From Tritrichomonas musculus (taxonomy: Eukaryota; Parabasalia; Tritrichomonadida; Tritrichomonadidae), in assembly GCA_039105265.1 (NCBI GenBank), contig JAPFFF010000001.1, forward strand, positions 5,022,001 to 5,086,000: 64,000 bases of DNA, read 5' to 3'. The notes below the pieces were generated by a model. That model ran no database searches. It saw only the letters and a list, made by a program, of their open reading frames with translations, and was not told where the DNA came from. Of this stretch, positions 20,537 to 31,800 are shown one piece after another; within the stretch, counting starts at the first letter, position 1, and the number at the start of each line of letters is the position of its first letter. The position numbers and the translations under genes are program-made.

Positions 20537-20555
20537 TATTCGCAGTCTCACCTCT

Positions 20556-20563
20556 GTTAAATA
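20556..20563. repeat. Right 8-bp target-site duplication of the Maverick-like element
   Basis: GTTAAATA, identical to 13531-13538. Confidence 0.7.
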
Positions 20564-20625
20564 GCTTTATTACATGATATTATATTCAATTTATATTTTA
20601 TTAATGATTATTGAATTATCGACTA

Positions 20626-20955
20626 ATCCTGTCCATTTTGGATTTTATCGTAGGATAACCGTAATCCTGGATGGAAAAAAAATCCAGCTTGGATTTTTCA
20701 TTTTTTCATATAATAAATCAAAAGTTTTAATAAATGGATTTTTATTCTCAAAAAGTTCATAATGTAAACTATAGAATGGATTTTTTTTGAATACTGTAAA
20801 CCATTGAATGGATTTTTTTCTGAGAAAATCCAAAATAAACCATTGAATGGATATATAATTCTATATAGACAAATAGTAATTCAAAATAAAACCGTTATCC
20901 AAAATTAAAAAAAAAAAATCCAAAAAACGGTTAAAATATCCAATTTGGACACCCT
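20626..20955. mobile_element. About 330-bp TIR element with internal repeats
   Basis: The left end (TA)ATCCTGTCCATTTTGGAT and the right end, inverted (TA)AGGGTGTCCAAATTGGAT, match at most positions over about 23 bases, with TA outside both (20624-20625, 20956-20957). Inside are three to four loose repeats of AAACCATTGAATGGATTTTT and several AAATCCA/TGGATTT segments. It has no coding capacity. It is a non-autonomous element with moderately diverged ends. Confidence 0.65.
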
Positions 20956-20957
20956 TA

Positions 20958-21483
20958 TATAATTGAATATTTAATGATTTGATTGAGATATTGATATTTT
21001 AAGTTTAAGTAACAATTAATCGAAAAAGTTATGTTTCTTTACATCTAATTTTAAATAATTTGGCTTTCAAAAGATAAGAGGTCATAATTCCTCTCAATTT
21101 CACCTTTTTTTAGAAAATTCAATTGAGCTATCCTTTCTGAACTTTCTTTGAAAATTGAAAGCTTAATCGTATATTTTTTTTTTTGATAAAAAATTCTTTG
21201 AATTTTTTTCTATTGAGCTTGACTTAATTGAATAGATCTGGACTTAATCTTTATACGATAGATGAAAAAAACTGAAAAAAAACATTAAAGTTTAACATTT
21301 TATTGATCACCTGTATGAGATGCAAAAAAGAGAAATAAAAAATGATTGATAAAAAAACTTTAACTAAAGTTTACATTCAATTTTTTGAAAAAAATTTGAA
21401 TAATAAAATAAAAAAATTGAGGCAATTGAATAGTATGGTTTAACTTTATTTCCTCAGAAAATTGAGACCTTTCCTTTTCCTTG
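20958..21483. other. Intergenic region upstream of the initiator-binding protein gene
   Basis: A+T-rich, with no gene. The last 60 bases hold CTCAGAAAATTGAG (a small inverted repeat) and a pyrimidine stretch before the ATG, but no clear TCAYTW initiator. Confidence 0.5.
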
Positions 21484-22389
21484 ATGGACACCGCCCATCA
21501 ATCATCGCGGGGTGCTGACTTTAGTCCCCATCCCGTGTTCTGGGACCGCCTTACAGCCGACGATAAGGCAGAATTCTTTCGTCTCCGAAACCAGCTACAC
21601 TCCTACCAGAAGCCAACAGGTAAAGATCCACGTGTTGTGACTTTTCGCAAGGAGCTTTTATCTGTTCTTCAATTTACTGAACGCGATGAAGCTCATCGCG
21701 AAGAGCGATGCATTTTAACTGGTATTGCTTTTGCTGGTCCATTAATTTGCGTTAATACACGTTTACTTAAATCATTTTTAGGCAGATGCAAATCTTCAAT
21801 TAATGGTGGGTTTCAACAAATGGGCTATGTTGCTATCCGAACAAAGGGAAAGGCAAGGACATGTATTGTTACAGTTATGAGGTCGTTAACAAGCGATCCA
21901 GCTTTACTAAGGCAATGGACAGTACGTGGTGCATCACCGCATGCTGAAAGTTGCTTTGTTTCATCATTCAACGTCTCTTTACTTCCTGAAATTACACAAT
22001 CTGACTTAAATATTGATAACAGATCAATGTCAAGATCAAGCTCTTTCTTTATTCAAAAACCAGAACCTTTATTTCAAGGTTCCTCGATCTTGTCTTCTGT
22101 TTCAACGGTTATTTCGACATCTACGTCTTCTCACCAAGAAATCCAAAAGCCAGAACAGTTTGGTGAAAATCAGTTTAATTTTTCAACTTCAAATGAATTT
22201 GGCCGTTTTGATGATATTGATATGTCTGTTAATTGGAATTTTAACCAAAAAGATGAAATTACAAACTATGACCTTTTGGATGAGCCAAGGTGGGACAATT
22301 TATCAGATTTTTCAATGACACGTTCTATGTCAACGATTAATTTGGATAACGACTTAATTCGGTCTTCTAATGATTGGGCGGCACTTTAA
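21484..22389 (+). CDS. Initiator-binding protein (IBP39-like transcription factor)
   Basis: The 301-residue protein has an initiator-binding domain at about residues 10-135. Characteristic segments are HPVFWDRLTADDKAEFFRLR, then RDEAHREERCILTGIAFAGP and the recognition-helix region FLGRCKSSINGGFQQMGY. In Trichomonas vaginalis, IBP39 binds the Inr core promoter through this winged-helix-like domain and recruits RNA polymerase II through its C-terminal part. Here the C-terminal 150 residues are Ser/Thr/Phe/Asp-rich and end in a short acidic region, as expected for a linker and polymerase-contacting tail. The start is the ATG at 21484; the TTG three bases earlier is not a likely start. Trichomonads have many paralogues, so this need not be the general factor itself. 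Confidence 0.92.
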   Translation: MDTAHQSSRGADFSPHPVFWDRLTADDKAEFFRLRNQLHSYQKPTGKDPRVVTFRKELLSVLQFTERDEAHREERCILTGIAFAGPLICVNTRLLKSFLGRCKSSINGGFQQMGYVAIRTKGKARTCIVTVMRSLTSDPALLRQWTVRGASPHAESCFVSSFNVSLLPEITQSDLNIDNRSMSRSSSFFIQKPEPLFQGSSILSSVSTVISTSTSSHQEIQKPEQFGENQFNFSTSNEFGRFDDIDMSVNWNFNQKDEITNYDLLDEPRWDNLSDFSMTRSMSTINLDNDLIRSSNDWAAL

Positions 22390-22677
22390 CAAATTTATAA
22401 ATATTTATTATATGGTAATAAAGCGGTTTAGTTTGCTTTTTTATACAAAATTTGAGAATTTGAGCTTTTATGAAGTTTTTATCATTTTTTTTTTTTTTTT
22501 TTTTTAAAGCAGTTCTTTTTAAATGCCAGATATACTTAGCACACTCATGCACCTCAGACTTTTAACTTGAAATATTTCAAATCTTTCAATATATTGAAAA
22601 ACTCATTTTTTTTAAGAAAAAGTTTTAAAATTTTCAATATAAAACCAAATTTGAATGCAACTTGGATAAAAATTGAA

Positions 22678-23658
22678 ATGGCTTTAGTTACAGTACTTTT
22701 AGTTGATGTTCAAGATTTAAAACTCGAGAAAGTAGAGAGCGATCCAAACATTTTTTGTCTACTTCAAAGAGGGGAGAATTTTATTTCAAAAGAAACAACT
22801 CCAGTACCATATTCTCCTAAGATAATTAAATTTAATCAAACATTTAAGTTTGCAATTTCAAATCCACTAATCGATTCAATTCTAATTGGTGTTTTCCAAA
22901 ACACACCGACAAGCAAATATACTACAATATCAAACATGAAAATAAAAGTAATTTCGCTTAGGTCAAGTTTTAGTGGTAAAACAGATCAATATTATCCACT
23001 ATATACGTTAGATAATAAAGTTAATGGAAAAATTCATTTAATCACACACTACAAAGATACTGATGAAGACACAAATTCTTCTTTTTTATTAGGAGGAATT
23101 AATTCACGAGTATTTATTGATTTTGATGAAAATGAAAAAGATAAGAGAAAACCCGCTGAATTTAATCATATCGAATCAAAATTCTCGTTTGGACAAATGA
23201 AACCAAAACAAACTTTAAAGCCAAGCCCAAAAGTGACCAAAACACAATCAAATCAAAAGAATTTTAAAGGCGATACAATTAATAATATGCTTAATGAACA
23301 AAAGAATAAAGCTGCTAATGCATTATTGAAAAAGATGAAGCTTGACCCAGTAAGATTACAAAAAATGTCGAATTATATAGCCATATTAAATAAAAACGAA
23401 GAAGTTCTAAACAATGCCAGAAAAGCTGGAAAAATTGTTGATGGATTGAATGTAAGAAACGAACTTGATTATGCTTTAATGAGCCAAATTGAAAGCTCTA
23501 TAGAAGAAACAGAAAAACTGATTCAGAAAGTAAAAGCCCTTCCAGTTGATGACTTAAGAGTTAAAGCTGGATTAAGCCCGGCTCAAATGCTTCTACCATC
23601 TCAACCAAAATCATCAAGACCTACTTCTAGAATGTCAAATGGATCATCAAAACCATAA
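22678..23658 (+). CDS. C2-like domain protein with C-terminal helical region
   Basis: The 326-residue protein begins at the ATG at 22678 (MALVTVLLVDVQDLKLEKV). An upstream extension of the frame starts only with TTG and is low-complexity. Residues 1-125 look like a C2-type beta sandwich: a beta strand followed by VDVQDL, then PKIIKFNQTFKFAI, then LIGVFQN, and KINGKIHL-type strands near the end. The usual calcium-binding aspartates are not evident, so calcium binding is doubtful. Residues 175-220 are basic and disordered. Residues 225-310 (LNEQKNKAANALLKKMKLD through IEETEKLIQKV) form amphipathic helices. The tail is Pro/Ser-rich. A role in membrane or cytoskeletal attachment is possible but unproven. 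Confidence 0.75.
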   Translation: MALVTVLLVDVQDLKLEKVESDPNIFCLLQRGENFISKETTPVPYSPKIIKFNQTFKFAISNPLIDSILIGVFQNTPTSKYTTISNMKIKVISLRSSFSGKTDQYYPLYTLDNKVNGKIHLITHYKDTDEDTNSSFLLGGINSRVFIDFDENEKDKRKPAEFNHIESKFSFGQMKPKQTLKPSPKVTKTQSNQKNFKGDTINNMLNEQKNKAANALLKKMKLDPVRLQKMSNYIAILNKNEEVLNNARKAGKIVDGLNVRNELDYALMSQIESSIEETEKLIQKVKALPVDDLRVKAGLSPAQMLLPSQPKSSRPTSRMSNGSSKP

Positions 23659-24222
23659 TTTATTCTATTATTCTTTGTTATTTTATACGAAAATATAATT
23701 GTTTGCTAAATCGATTGATTAATATTTTTTAATTTCTTTTCTTTTTAATTCACTTTGATTTGTGCTTCCATTCGATTCTTTCCTATTGATGCATATTTTA
23801 TAACTTATTTTTATGATTTGTTCAAATTAACTAATTGAAAAATAATATCTTATTAAGCTGAAATCAAATATCATAATGATTCATTAAGATAATGAATTAC
23901 AACTTTTAATTTTATAATGTATGCTATTTAGTTTTTAAAAGTTAAAAAAAAAAAAAAAAATAATAATAAAAATCGAAATATAATTGAAAAAAATAAGAAT
24001 GTTGGCAAACCAACGAGCAATTATTGAAAAATCATCAATAACGCTAGAGTTTCGCCAATTTGTATCCTTTAGCAGCAATTCTTTTATCATTTTAGAATAA
24101 AAGCTATATTTCCAAAGGAAAAAAGGTCAGAAAATAAAGCTCTCAACCGTTTAAAGTAACAAACTTTTTTGACGTTAAAATGAAAGGTCAAATTATTATT
24201 AACGGCTATAGATATATAGATA
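23659..24222. other. Intergenic region
   Basis: No gene. It has a run of 18 A near 23944, a small hairpin TTATTGA/TCAATAA near 24021, and, 20-30 bases before the kinase start, AACGGCTATAG, which resembles a MYB-type AACNG site of trichomonad promoters. Confidence 0.4.
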
Positions 24223-25233
24223 ATGAGTTATGATAAAAAGGGGATTCTCGTGTCAGTTTCAAGAGTGTATCCCAATGTAAATGACGAAAGAGGTCCTGAA
24301 TGGTATGATCATCGTGCATTTCGCCCACATTGGAATCCTCCAGATTCATATTATTTATATAAAAAGGTTGGTCGAGGTAAATATTCCACTGTTTTTAAAG
24401 CATTTCAGAACAAAAAACGTGAAGTTGCCATTAAGATTCTTGTTCCTCTTGATCCAAAGCGTTATCTTCGTGAAATCAAAATCTTAAAAAACCTCGAAGG
24501 TAAAAACAATGTTGTTGATCTTTGCGATCTCGTTCATGATCCAGCCACAGACATCTACTCATTTGTTTTTGAATGGGTTGAATTCCTTGATTGGCGAACT
24601 TTGTACGTTTCTTTCACAATTGATGATATTCGCTTATATATGTATAAATTACTTTTGGCACTTGACTATTCGCATAGCAATGGTATTATGCACAGAGACA
24701 TTAAACCTCAAAATATCGCCATTGATAAAGAAAAACGCAGACTCAGATTATTGGACTGGGGTTTAGCCGACTTTTATTATCCCAAACAAAAATACAACTC
24801 GCACGTTGCCACAAGAATTTTCAAACCACCTGAGTTACTGATCAACTATCCATATTACGACTATTCCTTGGATCTATGGTCAACTGGATTGACATTTTCT
24901 ATTATGATGTTTAAACGAATTGTGATGGAATTTGGCCAAGATGATTCTGAACAATTATTAAAAGTTGCTGATCTTGTTGGCGGACAAGGCATTATTGAAT
25001 ATGCCGATAGCCTTCATGTTGAACTGGAAGAAGAAACACGAAGCCAGTTAAAGAAGAGAAAAGGAACCGGCTGGGATAGATACATTGCCAAAGCAGGAAA
25101 AACAATTTGCCCACCTGAAGCAATTGACTTACTTAACAGGATGATGGCAATTGATCACAGAGAAAGAATCACAGCTGCTGAAGCTTTGAAGCATCCTTAC
25201 TTCGATCCTCTTCGTAAAACTTCCAAATCTTAA
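24223..25233 (+). CDS. Casein kinase 2, catalytic alpha subunit
   Basis: The 336-residue protein is a CK2 alpha kinase, a constitutively active Ser/Thr kinase that prefers acidic sites. It has the glycine loop VGRGKYSTVFKAF (about residues 48-60), the catalytic lysine in VAIKIL, the loop MHRDIKPQN, the CK2-specific DWG in place of DFG (LLDWGLADFYYP), the activation segment VATRIFKPPELL and the CMGC-type segment YDYSLDLWSTG. GQDDSEQLLKVADLVGG and DHRERITAAEALKHPYF follow the CK2 family closely. Length equals that of CK2 alpha. The N terminus (YDHRAFRPHW) is also of CK2 type. CK2 usually pairs with a beta subunit, which is not in this window. It converges with the talin gene downstream. Confidence 0.95.
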   Translation: MSYDKKGILVSVSRVYPNVNDERGPEWYDHRAFRPHWNPPDSYYLYKKVGRGKYSTVFKAFQNKKREVAIKILVPLDPKRYLREIKILKNLEGKNNVVDLCDLVHDPATDIYSFVFEWVEFLDWRTLYVSFTIDDIRLYMYKLLLALDYSHSNGIMHRDIKPQNIAIDKEKRRLRLLDWGLADFYYPKQKYNSHVATRIFKPPELLINYPYYDYSLDLWSTGLTFSIMMFKRIVMEFGQDDSEQLLKVADLVGGQGIIEYADSLHVELEEETRSQLKKRKGTGWDRYIAKAGKTICPPEAIDLLNRMMAIDHRERITAAEALKHPYFDPLRKTSKS

Positions 25234-25805
25234 TAAGCATGACATAAAACTTGTGAATTAATTAAATTTATTTCATCAGCTTTCTATTCTATTCTATTTT
25301 ACTATCTTTAAAAAAAAAAAAACATACATATATAAATTTTTTGTTGAAACTTTTTCAATACAATTCTTTAAATGCTTATGAAAAAATTATATGAGTTCAT
25401 TCAAATATAAATAACAATTATTTCATCAAGAATAGAATCATTGAAAAAATGATCAATAAACATTTTATATATAAAATTGATCAAAAATAAGTATTCATTA
25501 AATTAACTGTAATCATTTAAAATTTAGTGTGTTTTCAAAAATCATATATATCATTAAAAATACAACAACCAGCTCATTTTACAATCAAAGGCTTAAATTC
25601 CAAATCTAATTAAGAAACAGAAATAAATAAAATAAAAAAACAAAAATAAAATTCAACTAAAACCTTTTAATCATTTGTTATTTAAAAAAAAAAAAAAATC
25701 GTTTCAAACGAACTAAACATTACAAGGTTAATTTATAAATTAAATAACTTTCATTCAAAAGACCTACCAAATAAAATAAAATAAAAACACTAACAATTTC
25801 TAAAA
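25234..25805. other. Convergent intergenic region between CK2 alpha and talin
   Basis: Shared 3' flanks of the two genes. A+T-rich with A-runs at about 25311 and 25685. No other feature is visible. Confidence 0.5.
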
Positions 25806-28800
25806 TCAACCAAACTTAGTTATTTGATTTTCAAGGAAATCAAGTCTATATCTGTACTTGATCACACTTGATTCCAACTCAAGCCTAGTCATTAATCTTT
25901 GTTGAGCCTCGGGGGAATTAAATTTAGATTGACCTTGAACGCCAGTATCAGTAGATTGAGTCATAGTGACACCCAAAGTCTCGATACCTTTAGAAATGAT
26001 CTTAAGTTGTTCTCTCATTTTGACAGCCTCGGGGTCATCGGAAGAAGCCATAGAGAGATGCCTAGTCATTGCGCTCAACATTCCAGAGACTTCCTGATTA
26101 ATTTTACTTAAGACATCGAGTGAAGGTATCCTCAAATTAGAGTTATCTTTGTTATTTCGATTATAACCGAAATATTCAGATAATTGATTAATAATGTTAA
26201 TCATGTGAGAAGCACGAGCCACACAATCATCCAAATCAGTAATTTCTTTAGGATGATCTTTAGCGTATAACAAAAGGTTGCTTAAAATGGAAGAACCTTT
26301 ACTAATCAAGCCACAAAGAGTAATAGCGAATTCTCTTTCAGGTGTAACAGGGCTATTTTTAGAAATAATATCAGCTATATTTTCAATATCAACAATTCTT
26401 TCTTGTAAAGGATTAAGGACACTGAATATCTTTGTGTGTAATTCACCAAGAGTCTTTTCCTCGTTGTCAGCAGAATCAATTGCATTTTGACAAAGAGGCG
26501 TGAAAGCATTTAATTTCTCACTAATGTCTTTTAATGCACGTTGACTATCTCTAAGCCATGTTGGCGATCCTAGACATTTATTACGAATGCCTTTATTCAA
26601 GTTATTAATTGAAGCAACTAATGAATTTGAATTATCAATGATGTCTAGCTTATTTTGAAGATTCACTGATCGATGAGAAACCAATAAACAGCTACTAAGA
26701 ACAGTTTTAAGTTGCTCATATAATTGCAATGTAGTGTCAACTAATGGACTATTTGCAGGCATCGCTGCCATATAATTTGTATACTCAGGAAGATTAACCA
26801 TCTTTAATAATGATAATGCATTCTTAGCTAAATCTTGTGGTTTAAGATTTGAATTTGTTGAATCAACTGTTGGTAAAACAAATTCACGTGGTAGTTTGTT
26901 GGCTTGTTCTGGTTCATAATGAATTGGAACTACATCATTCATTGAATTTGCAATTGATGCGAGTGAATGAATTGATTCAATCAAAGGTAGCTCTATTTTA
27001 ACAAGTGTGTTTTCATTAGCACTTTGTAAATTAGTAACTATTGATGATATTTGTTGATGAAATACATTTGTCGCTTCAATGAATGAATTATTTAATTCTT
27101 TAAGCGTGTTTGTCTCTATCATTGTCTTTGCTGAATTAATTAGATAATTTGCACGCTCTGTAATCTTAGGAACTTCTCGAGATAGAATGATATTAAACGT
27201 ATTCATTAAAGAAGCATTTGAAAAACCAACATTTAATGTTGATACAGATGCAAGAACATTAGCACAAGCAGAAACAAATTGCGACTTCAAACCAGAAAAG
27301 CCAAGCTGTTCTTCAAATGAACTTCCATCAAGAGATAAATCATCAATAAGATCACCATTATTATCAACAAATCTTCTAAACATTCTCAAATCACTCTTAC
27401 TTTGTTTTTCAATAAATTTGGTTAAGGCTTGAATTGACATGAAATAAGTATCAATGTATTCAAACACAAAACCAGAAGAAAGATTCGGTGTTAATTCAAG
27501 ACCACGATGTGATAATAGTTCAACATTGGATGCAATTGATATTAATGAACGAATTGATGTTGGCGGTGCTGTTTGAGTACCATCGGAAGAAGTAAACTGC
27601 GCAACTAATTTCATCTCTGATCGAAGATTAATAAGTGAATCAACATCGTTTTTAGATGAAATAAGTTTGGCTAATTTAATCGTATCATTAGATAAAAAGA
27701 TAAGTAATTTATCTCTTTGTTCACCAAGTTGTTGCGGTGTTAATGAGTTAGTTTGTTGATTTTGATTTAATACAACTAAAACTTCATCTATTTCATTAAG
27801 AAGATCAACAGTTAAGTTTCGATTGGCTGCAAGTGCTTGATAAGAACGAAGATTCATTAATGTTATTGCTATTTTATTTCGATCATTGTTACTGATAAAA
27901 GTGATAAGATTTAATGTTTCCGTTGCTGAGCTCTTCTCAATGTCTTCATCCTTTAAAACTTGATTCTTTAATGTCATGAAATAGGAAAGCTGAACGAGTT
28001 GATTCTGTATCAAAGCACGTTGAATAACAGGATCATTTCCAGTTGCTGTTTGAAGTTTTTGTAGAGCTTCAATGAAATAAATTACATTGATGTTCAATAT
28101 CTTCCTTGCCTTATCATTCAATGTTGATAAATATTTAATCATTGAAGCCAATAAATTTGGAAATCCAGCAAGTAAAGTTTCCATTGCTGTTCCTTGCGCT
28201 GATAAATTGTTAAAGACTTTCGTCAATGAATCAGAAAGTTCTTGTGTTGCTTCTTTAATTGGAAGTTCAATGAATGTTGGCAACAAATTCAATGTTGAAA
28301 CAATTGTGTTTGCAACAGCTGGACTTGATGATTGAGCTTGATTTTGTGACTTCATATAATCAATGATAATTTTAGCATCATCATATAAAGGTGTATGTTC
28401 ACATTGTGCAAGAATCATGCTAAGTTGTTTAGCTGTTGTTACACCAAGTAATTTATCACTATTTGGAAGATTTTGGTAATTTGGCTCCTTCAATGTCATC
28501 ACTTCTTTAACAAGTGAATCAAAGGATGCAAAGAATTGTGGCAATAATTCTTGCAGTCTCAAATCTCCTTGATAATTACTTGTGTCTGATCCTAAAGGAC
28601 CATATTGATTCAGAATTTCATTTGTCAAATTTGACACTTTATTGACACTTGCTAATGTTTTGGCTTGCTCATCATGGCAACTTTCACAGAGGACTTGCAT
28701 TGACGTAAGTAATGATGACGGCCTGACAAACAACAATGGCACCTTTAAGATATCTTTTTGATATAATGGCTTGATGATTGAAAGTGATGCTTGCGATAAT

Positions 28801-31800
28801 GTCAAGTCAGAATAAGAATTCAACCAAAATGAAGCTGAATCAGAATCACTCATTGGATTGACCCAATGATGACTGATCAATTTGAATTCTTTAGTTTGGC
28901 CAAAGTAATTCAAGACGTCAGCAATGAATGGATCATTATTTGGAAAAGTGTCAGTGTTGATATCTTTTTCAATGATTGGCAATGCCTTTGCTAACTTAGA
29001 AAGATGAGTGTAATTTGGACCAATTTGTAATGAAGGATCATTGACACAATCAATCAATGATTCAACAAGTTCTTTCTTCTCATCATTGTTAGTTGATACA
29101 TACAATGATAATAGTTCATTTAAGAGATCTCGAACAGAATATGCAAAGTATAATGCCAATGATGTATCGGCTTGGTCAATTGCTAACAAAAAGTTGGTTG
29201 CATATTGGTTAATGCTTGGATTCAATGAAGATGATTCAGTCAACAATAAAGCTAACGTTGAACGAATGTCTCTCAATGATGCATATGTGAATGCTACTGA
29301 TTGGAAGTTTCGTGATTCAAGTAAAACTTTAGGATCAAAACCTTCAATTCCTCTTAAAAGATAAGTTGCATAGAACAATGCTTTTTGACTTGGCGCCTTT
29401 GTTTTAATTTCTTCAACAAAAGGAATGATTGATGTCACCAATTGTGCAGCAACCATTGAAAACATGATCGTCATAATTTTAAGTTGTTCCAATTGAAGTT
29501 TTCTATCTGTTTGTGAACAGATTAAAACTCTAAGTGCATCGAATGGATAGAGCTTGACTGTCTGCGATTTGATGAAGAGTGATGCTGCTGCAAGTGAAGG
29601 TGGTAATGAACAAAGGTCAATTGTGTAACGATTAAATATTGATTCAAGTTGTGTCATGTTTTGCGGTTGGATTCCATTGTTTAAATTGACTGAAATTGAT
29701 CTAATTATTTCATTGCATAGCTGCTGAATCACATTGGAAGGAACAATCGATGGATACACCTTATTTCCATCTTTTAATGAAAGCTCAGTGTAGCAAGAAA
29801 GGGCATTCATCAAGTTAATTGAAGCAGCAGTAAAAGTGACACTCATTGATCGTGCTGTCGTTTTATCATTATCAATTGTAACGATATCTCGAAGAAGTTG
29901 ATACAAAAGATCAGTAAATTGCTGAATCTGTGTAAGATTCAATTGTGCAAGACCAGAAGAAGCAGCTAACAATTGTTGTAACTGAACCAACTTTTCATTC
30001 AAGTTTTGCTTATTACTTGTTGATTCAATGTTGATGAACAATTGTTGAAGTATCATGACTTTTGGCTGAATAAAGTCAACAAATGATTGGATGCCATCTT
30101 GACGAACACATGGCTTTGACAATGCTTGAATAAGAATGTCAACATTGCCAAAGAAAGTGTTAATTTGCTGATTAAATGAATCAAAATCAGAAATGTAAGT
30201 CGAAATATTAGTACCCAAAATATCAATTTGATTTTTCTTCTTCAAAACTTCTCTCAATTTAGCAAGAATACAGATGTAATCATCTTTCATTTGCGGGATT
30301 CTCATTGTACAATCAGCAAAGTATCTTTCCCAATAGTCAATAACAATGGAGAACTTTTTCTGTGATCCAAAGAATGGTATTGACTTGATTGACTTAAATA
30401 CTTTAGAAAGAAGATCAACTTGTGGAAGGAATTCTTGAATCATTGCATTAGTTTCTTTTCCTTTATAGAAAGGAACAAGATTCACTCGAGGCATTTGATA
30501 TACATTTAAAATTGGAAGTTGATTAATGCAATTAATAACAGATTGGATTGAATCAAATGATTTCTTAAGTCGAACAGATTTGTCAGGATTAGAAGAATCA
30601 TTCAATTGGGGAGCAAGAATTAATTTCATCATTTGTAATGTTTGTACTTCACGATCAGGATAATTAGCAGATGTTACAACTTTCAAACAATCAGTCATTG
30701 ATTGCGAATTCATCATTTCATTCATTTCAGATTGAACAGAAGAAATCATCTCTTTCAATGTCATTTGCAAGTTTGCAAATGTAGGAGTCTTTACAGCCAT
30801 GATGTCATCAAATGAACTAACAACTTTGGAGAAATAATGATAAAGACCAGGATCAGAAAGCAATGAAGATAATTCACGAACTAAAGGAAGAATGCCATTA
30901 ACTGATGTTCTTGCTTTCACGATCATTCCAAAGATGCTTTTACTTGGACTTGCAATTGCCTGTTTTAAGATTTGCACAAAGGTCTTTAAAACGGTAATTG
31001 CATCATTAATGTTATTATAAAGGTCTTTTGATCTTTGGTCCCTCAAATTTGATTGTATAATCACAAACTTTTGAAGAGTTTCAACAATCAAATCATGAAG
31101 CTGCTTTAACTGTTGCTGTGTAGGAACATCTCTATAAGGCTCAGTTCTTAGGTCGTCAATCAAATGAATGCAAGAATCAAGAGCTGTTATTGAATAAAGG
31201 ACAGATTGACTAAAGGTCGAATTGTTTGAAATTGATTGAATCATTTCAGCAACATTTTTACAATTAATAAGATCGCGTCTAACTTCAAAAAGATCATTTT
31301 TAACAATCGTTATGTACTTGATTGCTAAAGGACGGACTGTTAATTTCTTCTTCGATTCTTGCACTTTCGTATATGAAGAAATAAAGTTGGTCAGGGATTC
31401 ATTGAGCTTTTGATTTAGATCGGAATTGTTAACAACACTTTGATCTTGCTTAAATTCGTTTCCAATTGCTAATGTAATCGAAAGCGACAACATTAATTCA
31501 TAAAGTTTAACGATATGAACAAGTCGATCCTTCGTCTCACGAGGTATCAATGGACGAAGGACTTCTCTAAGATTCTTCTTAAACTTGTCAATAGTTGCAT
31601 AATAAGGTGTTCCAGCTGAAAACTTAGAGAAAGTTTCAATAAACTGGAGCAAGTTATTCAAATATAAATCAATTTCAATCAATTTGCATTGAATTTGATA
31701 TAGTAAATTGCCATCAACTGGATTCAGCTTCATTGAATTAATCGAATCCTTCAGGAAAGATTCATAAGTTGTCAAAGCCTTTGCTATTCCGTCAATTTGA

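Larger units (their letters stand above)
13539..20555 (-). mobile_element. Maverick/Polinton-like element (fossil, shortened)
   Basis: The element begins AGAGGTGAGGCTGCGAA and ends with the inverted form (CGCAGTCTCACCTCT), one mismatch in 17 positions, with an 8-bp GTTAAATA duplication outside both ends. The AG start fits the known Polinton terminus. Only one kind of gene is recognisable, a protein-primed family-B DNA polymerase on the minus strand (parts at 18119-19729 and 15149-17242). No integrase, packaging ATPase, protease or capsid gene was found, and 7.0 kb is less than half the usual length. A 586-bp TIR element sits within the polymerase region and a GATATC-rich element sits beside the right end. 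It is broken, with at least three breaks besides the insertion. Long open stretches and preserved ends suggest moderate age. TIRs of 17 bp and an 8-bp duplication are not typical of Mavericks (usually long TIRs and 5-6 bp). Confidence 0.7.

Noticed and set aside
22567-22677. N-terminal extension of the C2-like protein
   Set aside because: The upstream frame has only a TTG start and low-complexity Phe/Lys/Asn content; the C2 fold begins right after the ATG at 22678.
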